Assembly: GCF_900109095.1 (NCBI RefSeq) | Contig: NZ_FNYZ01000001.1 | Coordinates: 992,001-1,056,000 of the forward strand | From: Sphingobium sp. AP50 | GTDB taxonomy: Bacteria > Pseudomonadota > Alphaproteobacteria > Sphingomonadales > Sphingomonadaceae | DNA length: 64,000 nucleotides | Direction of reading: 5' to 3' | Shown here: in pieces, positions 1 through 7,490 of the stretch | Position numbering within the stretch: the stretch's first letter is position 1 | How the letters are laid out: every line of letters begins with the position of its first letter | Notes under the pieces: model-generated | Told to the model about the DNA's origin: nothing | The model's database searches: none | Seen by the model: only the letters and a program-made list of their open reading frames with translations | Program-made: the position numbers and the translations under genes

Positions 1-226
1 CGGTCTTGTCGTCGCTCATGAAGTCGACGAAGATCAGGCTGTTGTCCTTGCAGCGATACTGCTTGTTCGCCTTGACCGAAGGCGGCAGCTCGACCGGCGC
101 GGCGTTTGCCAGTTGGGCCGCCATCGGGTCGGCAGGGCCGCCCACGACTTCGGGTTCGTCATTCTTGTTGCAAGCCGACAGCAGGGCGACGCTCGCAACG
201 GCGATCAGGGAGAGATATTGTTTCAT
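1..226 (-). CDS. Small lipoprotein, possible MliC-like lysozyme inhibitor (partial)
   Basis: This gene reads leftwards and runs off the left edge, so only about 75 N-terminal residues are visible. The start is the ATG at 226-224, preceded by AAAGGATC. The product begins MKQYLSLIAVASVALLSAC, a lipoprotein signal peptide whose LLSAC lipobox predicts lipidation at the cysteine. A short polar linker follows, then YRCKDNSLIFVDF. A tyrosine-x-cysteine followed by a beta-strand of this kind resembles the start of the MliC domain (membrane-bound C-type lysozyme inhibitor). The rest of the domain lies outside the window, so the family call is tentative while the lipoprotein call is firm. Confidence 0.65.
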   Translation of the reverse strand, partial: MKQYLSLIAVASVALLSACNKNDEPEVVGGPADPMAAQLANAAPVELPPSVKANKQYRCKDNSLIFVDFMSDDKT

Positions 227-386
227 GGTGATCCTTTTATGTGCATGTGCAACATGGGGGTCAACGCAAAATGATGCTTTTTCCGCTATCATCCCTGATA
301 TGACGTCATGACGGTTCGATGACGGCTGGGCATAAATGCCGGGCGCGGGCTTGACCGTGGGCGTGGCGGCGGCCAATGCAGGAGAT

Positions 387-641
387 ATGGCTGAGGAACC
401 TTCGACCCCCGATCTTGCGACCCTCTCTTTCGAGGATGCGCTGCGCGCCCTGGAACAGATTGTCCGTCGGCTGGAAAGCGGCGACGTGCCGCTGGACGAG
501 TCGATCTCGCTCTATGCGAAGGGCGAGGAGTTGCGGAAGCGCTGCGCAGAGCGGTTGCAGGCGGCCGAAGCGCGGATCGCGAAATTGACGGTGGACGCCA
601 ATGGCGCGGTCACCGGCGCACAAGCATTCGGCGCGGATTGA
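387..641 (+). CDS. xseB: Exodeoxyribonuclease VII small subunit
   Basis: Small subunit of exonuclease VII, which with XseA degrades single-stranded DNA to oligonucleotides in the cytoplasm. From the ATG at 387 the protein is 84 residues, close to the usual size. It carries the conserved helical core LSFEDALRALEQIVRRLESG followed by PLDESISLYAKGEEL. An in-frame ATG at 336 would add 17 unconserved residues, so the inner start, next to AGGAG, is preferred. The stop codon lies 5 nt before the ispA start, so the two genes are probably cotranscribed. xseA is not in the window. Confidence 0.93.
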   Translation: MAEEPSTPDLATLSFEDALRALEQIVRRLESGDVPLDESISLYAKGEELRKRCAERLQAAEARIAKLTVDANGAVTGAQAFGAD

Positions 642-646
642 GCATC

Positions 647-1561
647 ATGGCCGGGGGAGGGAGCGCCTCCGCAGGCGATCTGGTCAAGGCTGGCGCGGCC
701 GGCGTGGCAGCGGATATCGATGCCGCGTTCGACCGGCTTCTGGCGGTGCCGGACGATGCCCGTGCCCGGCTTTATGAAGCGATGCGCCATGCCGCCATCG
801 GCGGTGGCAAGCGGCTGCGCCCACTGCTGGTCCGTGCGGCGAGCGACCTGTTCAACATCTCCCGCGACTCGGCGCTGCGTGTTGGCCTCGCGATCGAGTG
901 CATCCATGTCTATTCGCTGATCCATGACGATCTGCCGGCGATGGACGATGACGATATGCGTCGCGGCAAACCGACGGTGCACAAGATGTTCGATGAGGCG
1001 ACCGCGATTCTGGCGGGCGACTGCCTGCACGATCTGGCGTTCGAGGTGCTGACCGACGAGGAAACCCATCCTGATCCGTTCGTGCGCGTGGAATTGGTGA
1101 AGGCACTGGCGCTGGCCAGTGGTCCCGTCGGCATGGCGGGCGGACAGATGATGGATCTGGAAGCGGAAAAGGCCCGCTTCGACCTCGCCACCGTGACGCG
1201 GCTGCAAAATCTCAAGACCGGGGCGCTGATCGCCTTCTGCGTGGAGGCCGCCGCAATCATGGCGCGCCTGCCGTATGAGGCGCGCACGCGGCTGCACGGC
1301 TATGCCCGTGACATCGGCCTGGCCTTCCAGATTGCCGACGACCTGCTGGATGTCGAGGGTGATGCTGCACTGGCCGGCAAGGCGCTGGGCAAGGATGCGG
1401 CGGCGGGCAAGGAAACCTTCGTTTCGCTGCTGGGCGTGGAACCGGCGCGGGAGCGGGCGCATATGCTGGTTGAACAGGCGAAGGCGCATCTTCATGGCTA
1501 TGGCGCGGAAGCGGACCTGCTGCGCGCCATCGCCGATTATATCGTGGAAAGGGATCGCTAA
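647..1561 (+). CDS. ispA: Farnesyl diphosphate synthase (geranyltranstransferase)
   Basis: Condenses isopentenyl diphosphate with dimethylallyl and geranyl diphosphate to give farnesyl diphosphate, the precursor of ubiquinone, undecaprenyl phosphate and carotenoids. The 304-residue protein has the GGGKRLRP motif, the first aspartate-rich motif in SLIHDDLPAMDDDDMRRGKP (about residues 90-105) and the second in ADDLLDVEGD (about 230). The region before the first motif is IspA-like rather than that of a longer-chain synthase. A TTG at 638 would overlap the xseB stop, but the ATG at 647 is more likely. coaD follows after 4 nt. Confidence 0.93.
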   Translation: MAGGGSASAGDLVKAGAAGVAADIDAAFDRLLAVPDDARARLYEAMRHAAIGGGKRLRPLLVRAASDLFNISRDSALRVGLAIECIHVYSLIHDDLPAMDDDDMRRGKPTVHKMFDEATAILAGDCLHDLAFEVLTDEETHPDPFVRVELVKALALASGPVGMAGGQMMDLEAEKARFDLATVTRLQNLKTGALIAFCVEAAAIMARLPYEARTRLHGYARDIGLAFQIADDLLDVEGDAALAGKALGKDAAAGKETFVSLLGVEPARERAHMLVEQAKAHLHGYGAEADLLRAIADYIVERDR

Positions 1562-1565
1562 GCCC

Positions 1566-2075
1566 ATGAGCAAGCAGCGTATCGGCGTCTATCCTGGCAC
1601 GTTCGACCCCGTCACCCTGGGGCATATGGACATCATCCGGCGCGGCGCGAAGCTGGTCGACAAGCTGGTGATCGGCGTCACCACCAATATCAGCAAGTCG
1701 CCCATGTTTTCCGACGAGGAGCGGCTGGAGATGGTGCGCCGCGAATGCGCGGGGATCGATACGGAGATCGTCGTCACTGGCTTCAATTCGCTGCTGATGG
1801 ACTTTGCCGAATCGCAGGGTGCCAGCGTGATCATCCGCGGGCTGCGCGCCGTCGCCGACTTCGAATATGAATATCAGATGGCGGGCATGAACCAGCAGAT
1901 CAACGGCCGGGTTGAGACGGTCTTCCTGATGGCGGACGTGTCGCTTCAGCCGATCGCATCGCGTCTGGTCAAGGAAATTGCGCTTTATGGCGGCCCGATC
2001 CACAAGTTCGTCAGCCCTGCCGTACGCGATGAAGTGGTGGCGCGGGTGGACAAGATCGGTCGAAAGGGGGGGTAA
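1566..2075 (+). CDS. coaD: Phosphopantetheine adenylyltransferase
   Basis: Transfers AMP from ATP to 4'-phosphopantetheine, the penultimate step of coenzyme A synthesis. The 169-residue protein opens with RIGVYPGTFDPVTLGHMD, containing the nucleotidyltransferase (T/H)xGH motif as TLGH. It has the conserved GLRAVADFEYEYQMAGMN stretch in the middle and PIASRLVKEIALYGG near the C-terminus (ISSxxVK-type motif). The ATG at 1566 lies 4 nt after the ispA stop, so this is the third gene of an xseB-ispA-coaD run. Confidence 0.95.
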   Translation: MSKQRIGVYPGTFDPVTLGHMDIIRRGAKLVDKLVIGVTTNISKSPMFSDEERLEMVRRECAGIDTEIVVTGFNSLLMDFAESQGASVIIRGLRAVADFEYEYQMAGMNQQINGRVETVFLMADVSLQPIASRLVKEIALYGGPIHKFVSPAVRDEVVARVDKIGRKGG

Positions 2076-2174
2076 TCCTTCCGTTTCAGCCTGCGTTCAG
2101 TTGCCAATCCCGATCAGCGCGCTATCAGGGCGGTGCGACCCACCGGGCAAATTTGTTTAAGGAAAGCGTCATTC

Positions 2175-2933
2175 ATGCGTTTCACTAGCGCGCTCAAGAC
2201 CGTGGCGATCGGCTTCGCCCTCACCGCGTCCGGTGTGGCTTTCGCCCAGGGTGGCGGTGGCGGCGGCAATGCCGAAGAGATGAAGAAGGCCGAAGCGGCC
2301 GTGCGCGCGCAGGACAATGCCAAGTCGCTGGGCACCGAAACGGTGGTCAAACTGCCTCCCGCGACCGTGCCGGCCGATCCGCAGAATATCTGGGATCTGG
2401 ACCTGTCGAGCGGCGGGCGGGTGCGCATCCAGCTGCGCCCCGACATCGCGCCGAACCATGTCGAGCGGATCAAGGAGTTGACGCGCCAGGGCTTTTACAA
2501 CGGTCTGAAATTCCACCGCGTCATTCCCGGCTTCATGGCGCAGGGCGGCGATCCCAAAGGCGACGGCACTGGCGGTTCGCAGCTGCCTGATCTGAAGGCC
2601 GAATTCAACGTGATGCCCCATCTGCGCGGCACCGTTTCGATGGCGCGCGCCCAGAGCGAGGACAGCGCCAACAGCCAGTTCTTCATCGTGCTGCTGCCGC
2701 GCATGCAACTCGACAAGAAATATACCGTCTTCGGTCGCGTGATCGAAGGGATGCAATATGTCGACGCGATTCATCAGGGTGAGCCGCCGGCCGACCCGAG
2801 CGTGATCCTTCAGGCGTCGATCGAGAGCGACGGCAAGCCGCCATTCACGGCCGCGCCGCCACCGCCGCCCGCACCGCCGGTGTCGATCATCGACACGCCT
2901 GCGCCCAAGAAGGTTGCGCCGAAGAAGAAATAA
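2175..2933 (+). CDS. Exported cyclophilin-type peptidylprolyl isomerase
   Basis: Probably a periplasmic cis-trans prolyl isomerase that assists folding of exported proteins. From ATG 2175 the protein is 252 residues. It has a signal peptide (MRFTSALKTVAIGFALTASG, ending GVAFA), a glycine-rich linker, and a cyclophilin domain at about 75-220 with FHRVIPGFMAQGGDP, GTVSMARAQSEDSANSQFFI and YTVFGRVIEGM. The C-terminal 30 residues are a proline/alanine/lysine-rich tail (APPPPPAPP...KKVAPKKK). An upstream in-frame ATG at 2133 would bury the signal peptide. It lies between coaD and queA but is separated by about 100 nt on each side. Confidence 0.9.
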   Translation: MRFTSALKTVAIGFALTASGVAFAQGGGGGGNAEEMKKAEAAVRAQDNAKSLGTETVVKLPPATVPADPQNIWDLDLSSGGRVRIQLRPDIAPNHVERIKELTRQGFYNGLKFHRVIPGFMAQGGDPKGDGTGGSQLPDLKAEFNVMPHLRGTVSMARAQSEDSANSQFFIVLLPRMQLDKKYTVFGRVIEGMQYVDAIHQGEPPADPSVILQASIESDGKPPFTAAPPPPPAPPVSIIDTPAPKKVAPKKK

Positions 2934-2995
2934 GCCGGTTCGGCTTTTGCTGCACTTTCAAGGCCCCGGTCGCTTCTGCCGAAGCGGACGGGGCC
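2932..2995 (+). terminator. Hairpins after the cyclophilin gene
   Basis: Immediately at the stop codon a short stem AAGCCG/CGGCTT (2932-2946, loop GTT) is followed by TT, a weak intrinsic terminator. A second, longer stem pairs GGCCCCG (2962-2968) with CGGGGCC (2989-2995), with an inner CGCTTC/GAAGCG pairing. Neither has a long T tract, so efficient termination is uncertain. Confidence 0.45.
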
Positions 2996-3023
2996 AAGCT
3001 ATTTGGATGAAGTCTTTCCTGCC

Positions 3024-4058
3024 ATGCGCGTAGACCTGTTCGATTTCGACCTGCCGCCGGAGAATATCGCATTGCGGCCCGCATCCCCGCGGGACAGCGC
3101 GCGCATGCTGCTGGTGCCGGGCGATGCGCCGATGCAGGATCGGATCGTGCGAGATCTGCCGTCGCTGCTGCGGGCTGGCGATGTGCTGGTGTTCAACGAT
3201 ACGAAGGTCATTCCCGCCCAGCTGGAAGGCATGCGGGGTGAAGCGCGGATCGGCGCGACATTGCACAAGCGGCAGGGACTGCGCCAGTGGCAGGCCTTCC
3301 TGCGCAATGCCAAGCGGGTGCGGGCGGGCGACCGGATCGATTTCGGCGCGGGGGTGACGGCCATTGCCGGGCCGCGCGACGAGGATGGCGGCGTGACGCT
3401 GGACTTCGAAGGCGACGAGCCGGTCGAAGTGCTGCTGGAGCGGGCAGGGCGGATGCCGCTGCCCCCCTATATCGCCAGCAAGCGCCCGACCGACGAGCGC
3501 GACCGCAGCGATTATCAGACCATGTTTGCGCGGGAGGATGGCGCCGTCGCCGCGCCCACCGCCGCGCTGCACTTCACGCCCGATCTGATGGCGGTGATCG
3601 CGGCGGCTGGCGTGCAGACCGAGACGCTGACGCTGCATGTCGGCGCGGGCACCTTCCTGCCGGTCAAGGCCGACGATACGGACGACCACAGGATGCATGC
3701 CGAATGGGGGCGCATCGATGCCGCGACCGCCGATCGGCTTAATGCGGCGCGGGCAGCGGGCGGCCGGTTGATCGCGGTGGGCACCACGTCGCTGCGCCTG
3801 CTGGAAAGCGCGGCCGGGGAGGATGGTCTGCTGCGTCCCTTTGCCGACGAAACCCGCATCTTCATCACGCCAGGCTATCGTTTTCGGGTGGTGGACGGGC
3901 TGATGACCAATTTTCATCTGCCCAAATCTACGCTCTTCATGCTGGTTAGTGCCTTGATGGGAACGGAAAAGATGCAGGCTGTCTATGGCCATGCGATCGA
4001 AACCGGCTATCGTTTCTACAGCTATGGGGATTCGAGCCTGCTGCTGCCGGACAGGTGA
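3024..4058 (+). CDS. queA: S-adenosylmethionine:tRNA ribosyltransferase-isomerase
   Basis: Adds the epoxycyclopentanediol ring from S-adenosylmethionine to preQ1-modified tRNA, making epoxyqueuosine at the wobble position of GUN-anticodon tRNAs. From ATG 3024 the protein is 344 residues, the normal QueA length, beginning [20 protein letters not shown]. Diagnostic segments include [50 protein letters not shown] and [20 protein letters not shown]. The longer in-frame start at 3003 adds seven residues not expected in the family. The usual partner tgt does not follow; the next gene is convergent. Confidence 0.95.
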   Translation: MRVDLFDFDLPPENIALRPASPRDSARMLLVPGDAPMQDRIVRDLPSLLRAGDVLVFNDTKVIPAQLEGMRGEARIGATLHKRQGLRQWQAFLRNAKRVRAGDRIDFGAGVTAIAGPRDEDGGVTLDFEGDEPVEVLLERAGRMPLPPYIASKRPTDERDRSDYQTMFAREDGAVAAPTAALHFTPDLMAVIAAAGVQTETLTLHVGAGTFLPVKADDTDDHRMHAEWGRIDAATADRLNAARAAGGRLIAVGTTSLRLLESAAGEDGLLRPFADETRIFITPGYRFRVVDGLMTNFHLPKSTLFMLVSALMGTEKMQAVYGHAIETGYRFYSYGDSSLLLPDR

Positions 4059-4077
4059 GGAAGCCAGATGCAGGCCA

Positions 4078-4413
4078 TCAGCGGCCGATGAACAGGAAAC
4101 CCACGGCTCCCATGATGCAGCCGAAGGCCGCCAGATGGCGCCAGTGCAGCGGTTCGCCCAGCACCATGACCATGAACCCGCCGAAGATGATCAGCGCGAT
4201 CGCTTCCTGCACGACCTTGAGCTGTCCTGCGCTCCAGCCATGGGCGTAACCGATGCGGTTGGCGGGCACGGCCAGACAATATTCGAACAGGGCGATGCCC
4301 CAGCTTATCAGTATGACCAGCAGTAGCGGCTTTTCCATGCCGCCCTTCAGATGCCAGTACCAGGCCACGGTCATGAACAGGTTGGACAGGACGAGCAGCG
4401 CTATGGTCGGCAT
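4078..4413 (-). CDS. Small DMT-superfamily membrane protein (DUF486)
   Basis: A 111-residue, almost wholly hydrophobic protein with four predicted membrane helices: about residues 2-18, 28-48, 68-86 and 90-109. The sequence (LFMTVAWYWHLKG, ILISWGIALFEYCLAVPANR, FMVMVLGEPLHWRHLAAF) matches the DUF486 branch of the drug/metabolite transporter superfamily, whose members may work as dimers. No substrate can be assigned. It is convergent with queA, with only 19 nt between the stops. Confidence 0.82.
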   Translation of the reverse strand: MPTIALLVLSNLFMTVAWYWHLKGGMEKPLLLVILISWGIALFEYCLAVPANRIGYAHGWSAGQLKVVQEAIALIIFGGFMVMVLGEPLHWRHLAAFGCIMGAVGFLFIGR

Positions 4414-4479
4414 GACGGCCTCGACAGGGAAGGATGGGCCGGTTTGGCACTAGCGGGTGCGTCGAGGCAAGCAGGCATG

Positions 4480-4506
4480 AAAAAGGCCCGGCGCGATGGC
4501 CGGGCC
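4480..4506 (-). terminator. Intrinsic terminator (leftward)
   Basis: Stem GGCCCGGC (4485-4492) with GCCGGGCC (4499-4506) and a 6-nt loop. On the minus strand it is followed by a run of five T residues (4484-4480). It suits termination of the leftward SWFGD/DUF2171 gene and would insulate the DMT gene downstream. Confidence 0.65.
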
Positions 4507-4523
4507 TTCCTGTTAGGATCACC

Positions 4524-4644
4524 CCGTTCGTCCTGAGTAGCCGCTGAGCGAAGTCGAAGCGGCGTATCGAAGGATTAGGCGCTACCCCTTGTATGCTTCG
4601 ATACGGGCCTTCGACTTCGCTCAGTCCCTACTCAGCACGAACGG
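4524..4644. repeat. Large near-perfect inverted repeat (REP-like)
   Basis: Two 49-nt arms (4524-4572 and 4596-4644) are inverted copies separated by 23 nt. The left arm begins CCGTTCGTCCTGAGTAG and ends GTATCGAAG; the right arm read in reverse begins CCGTTCGTGCTGAGTAG and ends the same way, with only a few mismatches. The core CTGAGCGAAGTCGAAG is a motif I associate with sphingomonad intergenic palindromes. It lies between the end of the DUF2171 gene and its apparent terminator. Confidence 0.9.
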
Positions 4645-4665
4645 CCTAGATTAGGCATGCGATGC

Positions 4666-5595
4666 TTAACGATAGCGCTTGCCGCTATAGGCGGTGCTGC
4701 TGGCATAGCCTTCGCCGGTCCAGCCGCCACGGGTCTGATCGCGATCACGATCACCGAACAGCGCATTCTGCTCACGCTCGGTACGCCAGGCGTCCTGCGC
4801 CTGTGCGGCCGTCTTCTCCAGCGTTACCTTCGTCGCGTCGACCGACTTGATCCAGCTTGACGGGATGGAATGATGCACGCCACCGGCATCCTGATCATTC
4901 TTAGTCAGGATGATGCGGTCGCCGCGCAGCTTGTCCACGGTGCCGACATGTTCGCCATCGCTGCCGACGACTTCCTGATGTTCCTGCACCTGTTGGATGG
5001 CCTGACGTTGCTCGCCCCGGCGGTTGCGCCATGTGCCGAATTCGCTGTTGAAGCGATCGCGATTTTCGCGCTGATATTCGCCATAGTCGCGGTCCAGCTC
5101 GTCGATCCGCTGCTGGCGCCAGGCATGATAGTTGCTGTCATGATGGGCGCCATAATCCTGCTGTGGCCCGTAGCCCCGGACGCGATAGCCATGGTCTTCA
5201 TTGCCATAGCCGCTGCGTTCGCCGCTATAGGGGACATAGCCACGTCCCGGCAGATAATCCTTGCCTGATGCCGAGGCAAAGCCCAGCCGGCTCGACTGGT
5301 CGCGCGGGTCGCCATAGGGGCGATTATAATATTCGTCATATTCCCGGCGGCGCTCGGCCTCTTCATCGCCGAACCAGCTGCGGATTTCATCGCCCGCGCG
5401 GTCGAAAAAGCCGCGATCGTCATAATCATAGTCGGCGGGGGGACGGCGATAGTCCGGTCCGCCAAACTGGCCGCGCGTCCCATAGCGATAGCCGCGGTCG
5501 TCGCGCGCATCCCGCTGGCTGCGGAAGCGATCGCCCCGGTCCCAGCCGGTCGAATAGCGATCTTCGCCATAGCGGCGATTATCTTGATATCCCAT
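4666..5595 (-). CDS. SWFGD-motif, DUF2171-domain protein with disordered N-terminus
   Basis: A 309-residue protein of unknown role. Residues 1-170 are low complexity, very rich in Y, R, D, G and Q (for example GDRFRSQRDARDDRGYRYG), and contain SWFGDEEAERRREYDEYY, the 'SWFGD' signature. The C-terminal half has VGSDGEHVGTVDKLRGDRI and HHSIPSSWIKSVDATKVTL (about 210-265), a DUF2171 domain. DUF2171 is a PRC-barrel-like beta module often found in proteobacterial stress proteins. There is no signal peptide or membrane segment. The start at 5595 has an AAGGA site just upstream. Proposed links to envelope or desiccation stress are only inference. Confidence 0.85.
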   Translation of the reverse strand: MGYQDNRRYGEDRYSTGWDRGDRFRSQRDARDDRGYRYGTRGQFGGPDYRRPPADYDYDDRGFFDRAGDEIRSWFGDEEAERRREYDEYYNRPYGDPRDQSSRLGFASASGKDYLPGRGYVPYSGERSGYGNEDHGYRVRGYGPQQDYGAHHDSNYHAWRQQRIDELDRDYGEYQRENRDRFNSEFGTWRNRRGEQRQAIQQVQEHQEVVGSDGEHVGTVDKLRGDRIILTKNDQDAGGVHHSIPSSWIKSVDATKVTLEKTAAQAQDAWRTEREQNALFGDRDRDQTRGGWTGEGYASSTAYSGKRYR

Positions 5596-5791
5596 CGTCC
5601 TTCTCCTTCATTTTAAAGCGACGCGCTTGGTGGCGCCGATGGGGGATCAATGGTCGGGCAGGGGCATCGTTCCGGGCGTTACGCAGGAGTAATGTCCGGT
5701 CGAAACACCGGCCTGCCGCGCCGGAATCGCGCGCTTTTCCGGACAGTTGATCGAGATCAGGATTGCCTGCGCTTTTTTGCGCAAAAGACCG

Positions 5792-5820
5792 TTGCCAGCG
5801 GGAAATCGCTCGCCTATAGG
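5792..5820 (+). promoter_or_regulatory. Promoter of tRNA-Ala
   Basis: A -35-like TTGCCA (5792-5797), exactly 17 nt of spacer and a -10-like TATAGG (5815-5820) lie just upstream of the mature tRNA 5' end at 5833, so transcription would start a few bases before the tRNA. This is a sigma-70 style match by eye. Confidence 0.65.
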
Positions 5821-5832
5821 CAGCCAACCTTT

Positions 5833-5908
<76 letters not shown>

Positions 5909-5974
5909 ACCTCCTTCATGAGGTTGATCGGAAGGACTTTACCGCCAGCGCCCAAGGCGCCTAGAGCGGACTTC

Positions 5975-6745
5975 ATGACAGAAACTGATGACACGGGCCG
6001 TCCTGCTGCGACGGTCGTTATCGTGCGCGATCGCGCGGGTGCGCCGCCCGAATTGCTGATGATGGAGCGGGCGTCGACCATGGCCTTTGCCGCCGGTGCG
6101 CTGGTCTTTCCCGGCGGCGGGGTGGACGATACGGACCATGATTTGGCGGCGCGGATCGGCCATGGGCTGGAGGCGGATGAAGCGGCGGCCCGCATTGCCG
6201 CGATCCGGGAGACGATCGAGGAAGCGGGACTGGGTATCGCCCTGCGTGGGGCTACCGACGCAGCGACGATATTGCGCCTGCGCGACGGGTTGCATGACGG
6301 GAAGACGCTGGGCGATCTGATCGATCGGCATGAAGTGCGACTCGATCTGGAGGCGCTGACGCCCTTTGCGCGCTGGCATCCCGCACCGTTCGAACAGGCG
6401 CGGCGCATCTATGACACGCGCTTCTACATCGCCCGCGCGCCAGAGGGACAGATGGCCAGCGTCGACAGTACGGAGAATGTCCGGCTGTTCTGGAGCAGCG
6501 CGGCCGATACGCTGGCCCGTTGTGCGGCCGGGGAGGGGCAGGTGATCTTCCCGACCCGGCGCAATCTGGAGCGGCTGGCGCTTGGCGCATCCCATGCCGA
6601 TCTGGTGGCGCAGGCCACGGCCTATCCGGTGGAAAAGGTTCGGCCGTGGAAGGAAGAGCGCGACGGGGAACTGCATTTGTGCATCCCCGATCATCTGGGA
6701 TATCCGGTCACGTCGGAACCATTAGGGCAGGTCCGGCGTGCTTAG
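5975..6745 (+). CDS. NUDIX hydrolase (NUDT19/CoA-diphosphatase-like)
   Basis: Probable cytoplasmic NUDIX hydrolase, 256 residues from ATG 5975. The split Nudix box is visible: FPGGGVDDTD at about 45-54, then, after an insertion of about 25 residues, RETIEEAGL at about 79-87, carrying the catalytic REx2EExG glutamates. The insertion between the glycine and REx2EE halves is typical of the NUDT19/RP2p type, whose members hydrolyse acyl-CoAs or nucleoside diphosphates. The substrate here is unknown. The extensin-like gene follows after 3 nt, suggesting cotranscription. Confidence 0.88.
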   Translation: MTETDDTGRPAATVVIVRDRAGAPPELLMMERASTMAFAAGALVFPGGGVDDTDHDLAARIGHGLEADEAAARIAAIRETIEEAGLGIALRGATDAATILRLRDGLHDGKTLGDLIDRHEVRLDLEALTPFARWHPAPFEQARRIYDTRFYIARAPEGQMASVDSTENVRLFWSSAADTLARCAAGEGQVIFPTRRNLERLALGASHADLVAQATAYPVEKVRPWKEERDGELHLCIPDHLGYPVTSEPLGQVRRA

Positions 6746-6748
6746 GGG

Positions 6749-7474
6749 ATGCGTGCATTTCATCTGACCCTGCGTCGCCTGCTATGGCTGGGCGGCCTGC
6801 TGTTTCTGCTGTTCCTGGGCTATGCTGTCCTGCGGCAGCGGCCGCAGGATCTGCCCTGGACCGATCTCGACCTCGCGCAGCCGGTTGGGTTGTTCACCGG
6901 GCGGAAACTCGCCGCACTGACGGGTGACAGGGCGCGGTGTATGGCGCTGCTGGATCGTGCCGGGGTCGCCTATGTCGCGATGAAGCCCGGTGGGGCGGAC
7001 CAGTGCCATTATATCGACGTGGTGCGGCTGAAGCCCGATCGCGATGCCATCGCGCTGGCGCCTGCATCGGTCGCGCCCTCCTGTCCGGTGGTGGCTGCGC
7101 TCAAGCTGTGGGAATGGCAGGTAGTGCAGCCTGCCGCCCAGCGAATCTATGGTCAGCCCGTGCGCAGCATCCGCCATTTCGGCAGCTATAGCTGTCGGCG
7201 CATATATGGCCGCAGTCAGGGCGATTATAGCGAACATGCGACCGCCGATGCGATCGACATCGCCGCTTTCGTGCTGAAGGACGGGCGGCAGGTGAGCGTG
7301 CTGAAGGACTGGAAGGGCGAGGGGAAGGATGCCGCCTTCCTGCGCGATGTGCGCGACGGTGCATGTCGTCTTTTTTCGACCGTGCTGTCACCCGATTATA
7401 ATGCGGCCCATCGCGACCATTTCCATCTGGATCAGGCCGAACGGGGCGCGACCGGCTGGCGCGCGTGCCGGTGA
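6749..7474 (+). CDS. Extensin-like family protein
   Basis: A 241-residue protein with one N-terminal membrane anchor (about residues 10-28, LLWLGGLLFLLFLGYAVL) followed by a periplasmic extensin-like C-terminal domain. Recognisable pieces are GSYSCRRIYG, SEHATADAIDIAAFVL and HRDHFHLD. The H...D and HxH arrangement is that of the zinc-binding M15/VanX-like peptidase fold, so a cell-wall amidase or carboxypeptidase activity is plausible but not shown. It starts 3 nt after the NUDIX stop and converges on trpE. Confidence 0.87.
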   Translation: MRAFHLTLRRLLWLGGLLFLLFLGYAVLRQRPQDLPWTDLDLAQPVGLFTGRKLAALTGDRARCMALLDRAGVAYVAMKPGGADQCHYIDVVRLKPDRDAIALAPASVAPSCPVVAALKLWEWQVVQPAAQRIYGQPVRSIRHFGSYSCRRIYGRSQGDYSEHATADAIDIAAFVLKDGRQVSVLKDWKGEGKDAAFLRDVRDGACRLFSTVLSPDYNAAHRDHFHLDQAERGATGWRACR

Positions 7475-7490
7475 GGGAAGCGGGTCGGGC

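Noticed and set aside
301-308. TGACGTCA palindrome upstream of xseB as an operator
   Set aside because: A single 8-bp palindrome can arise by chance and no second copy or promoter match supports it.
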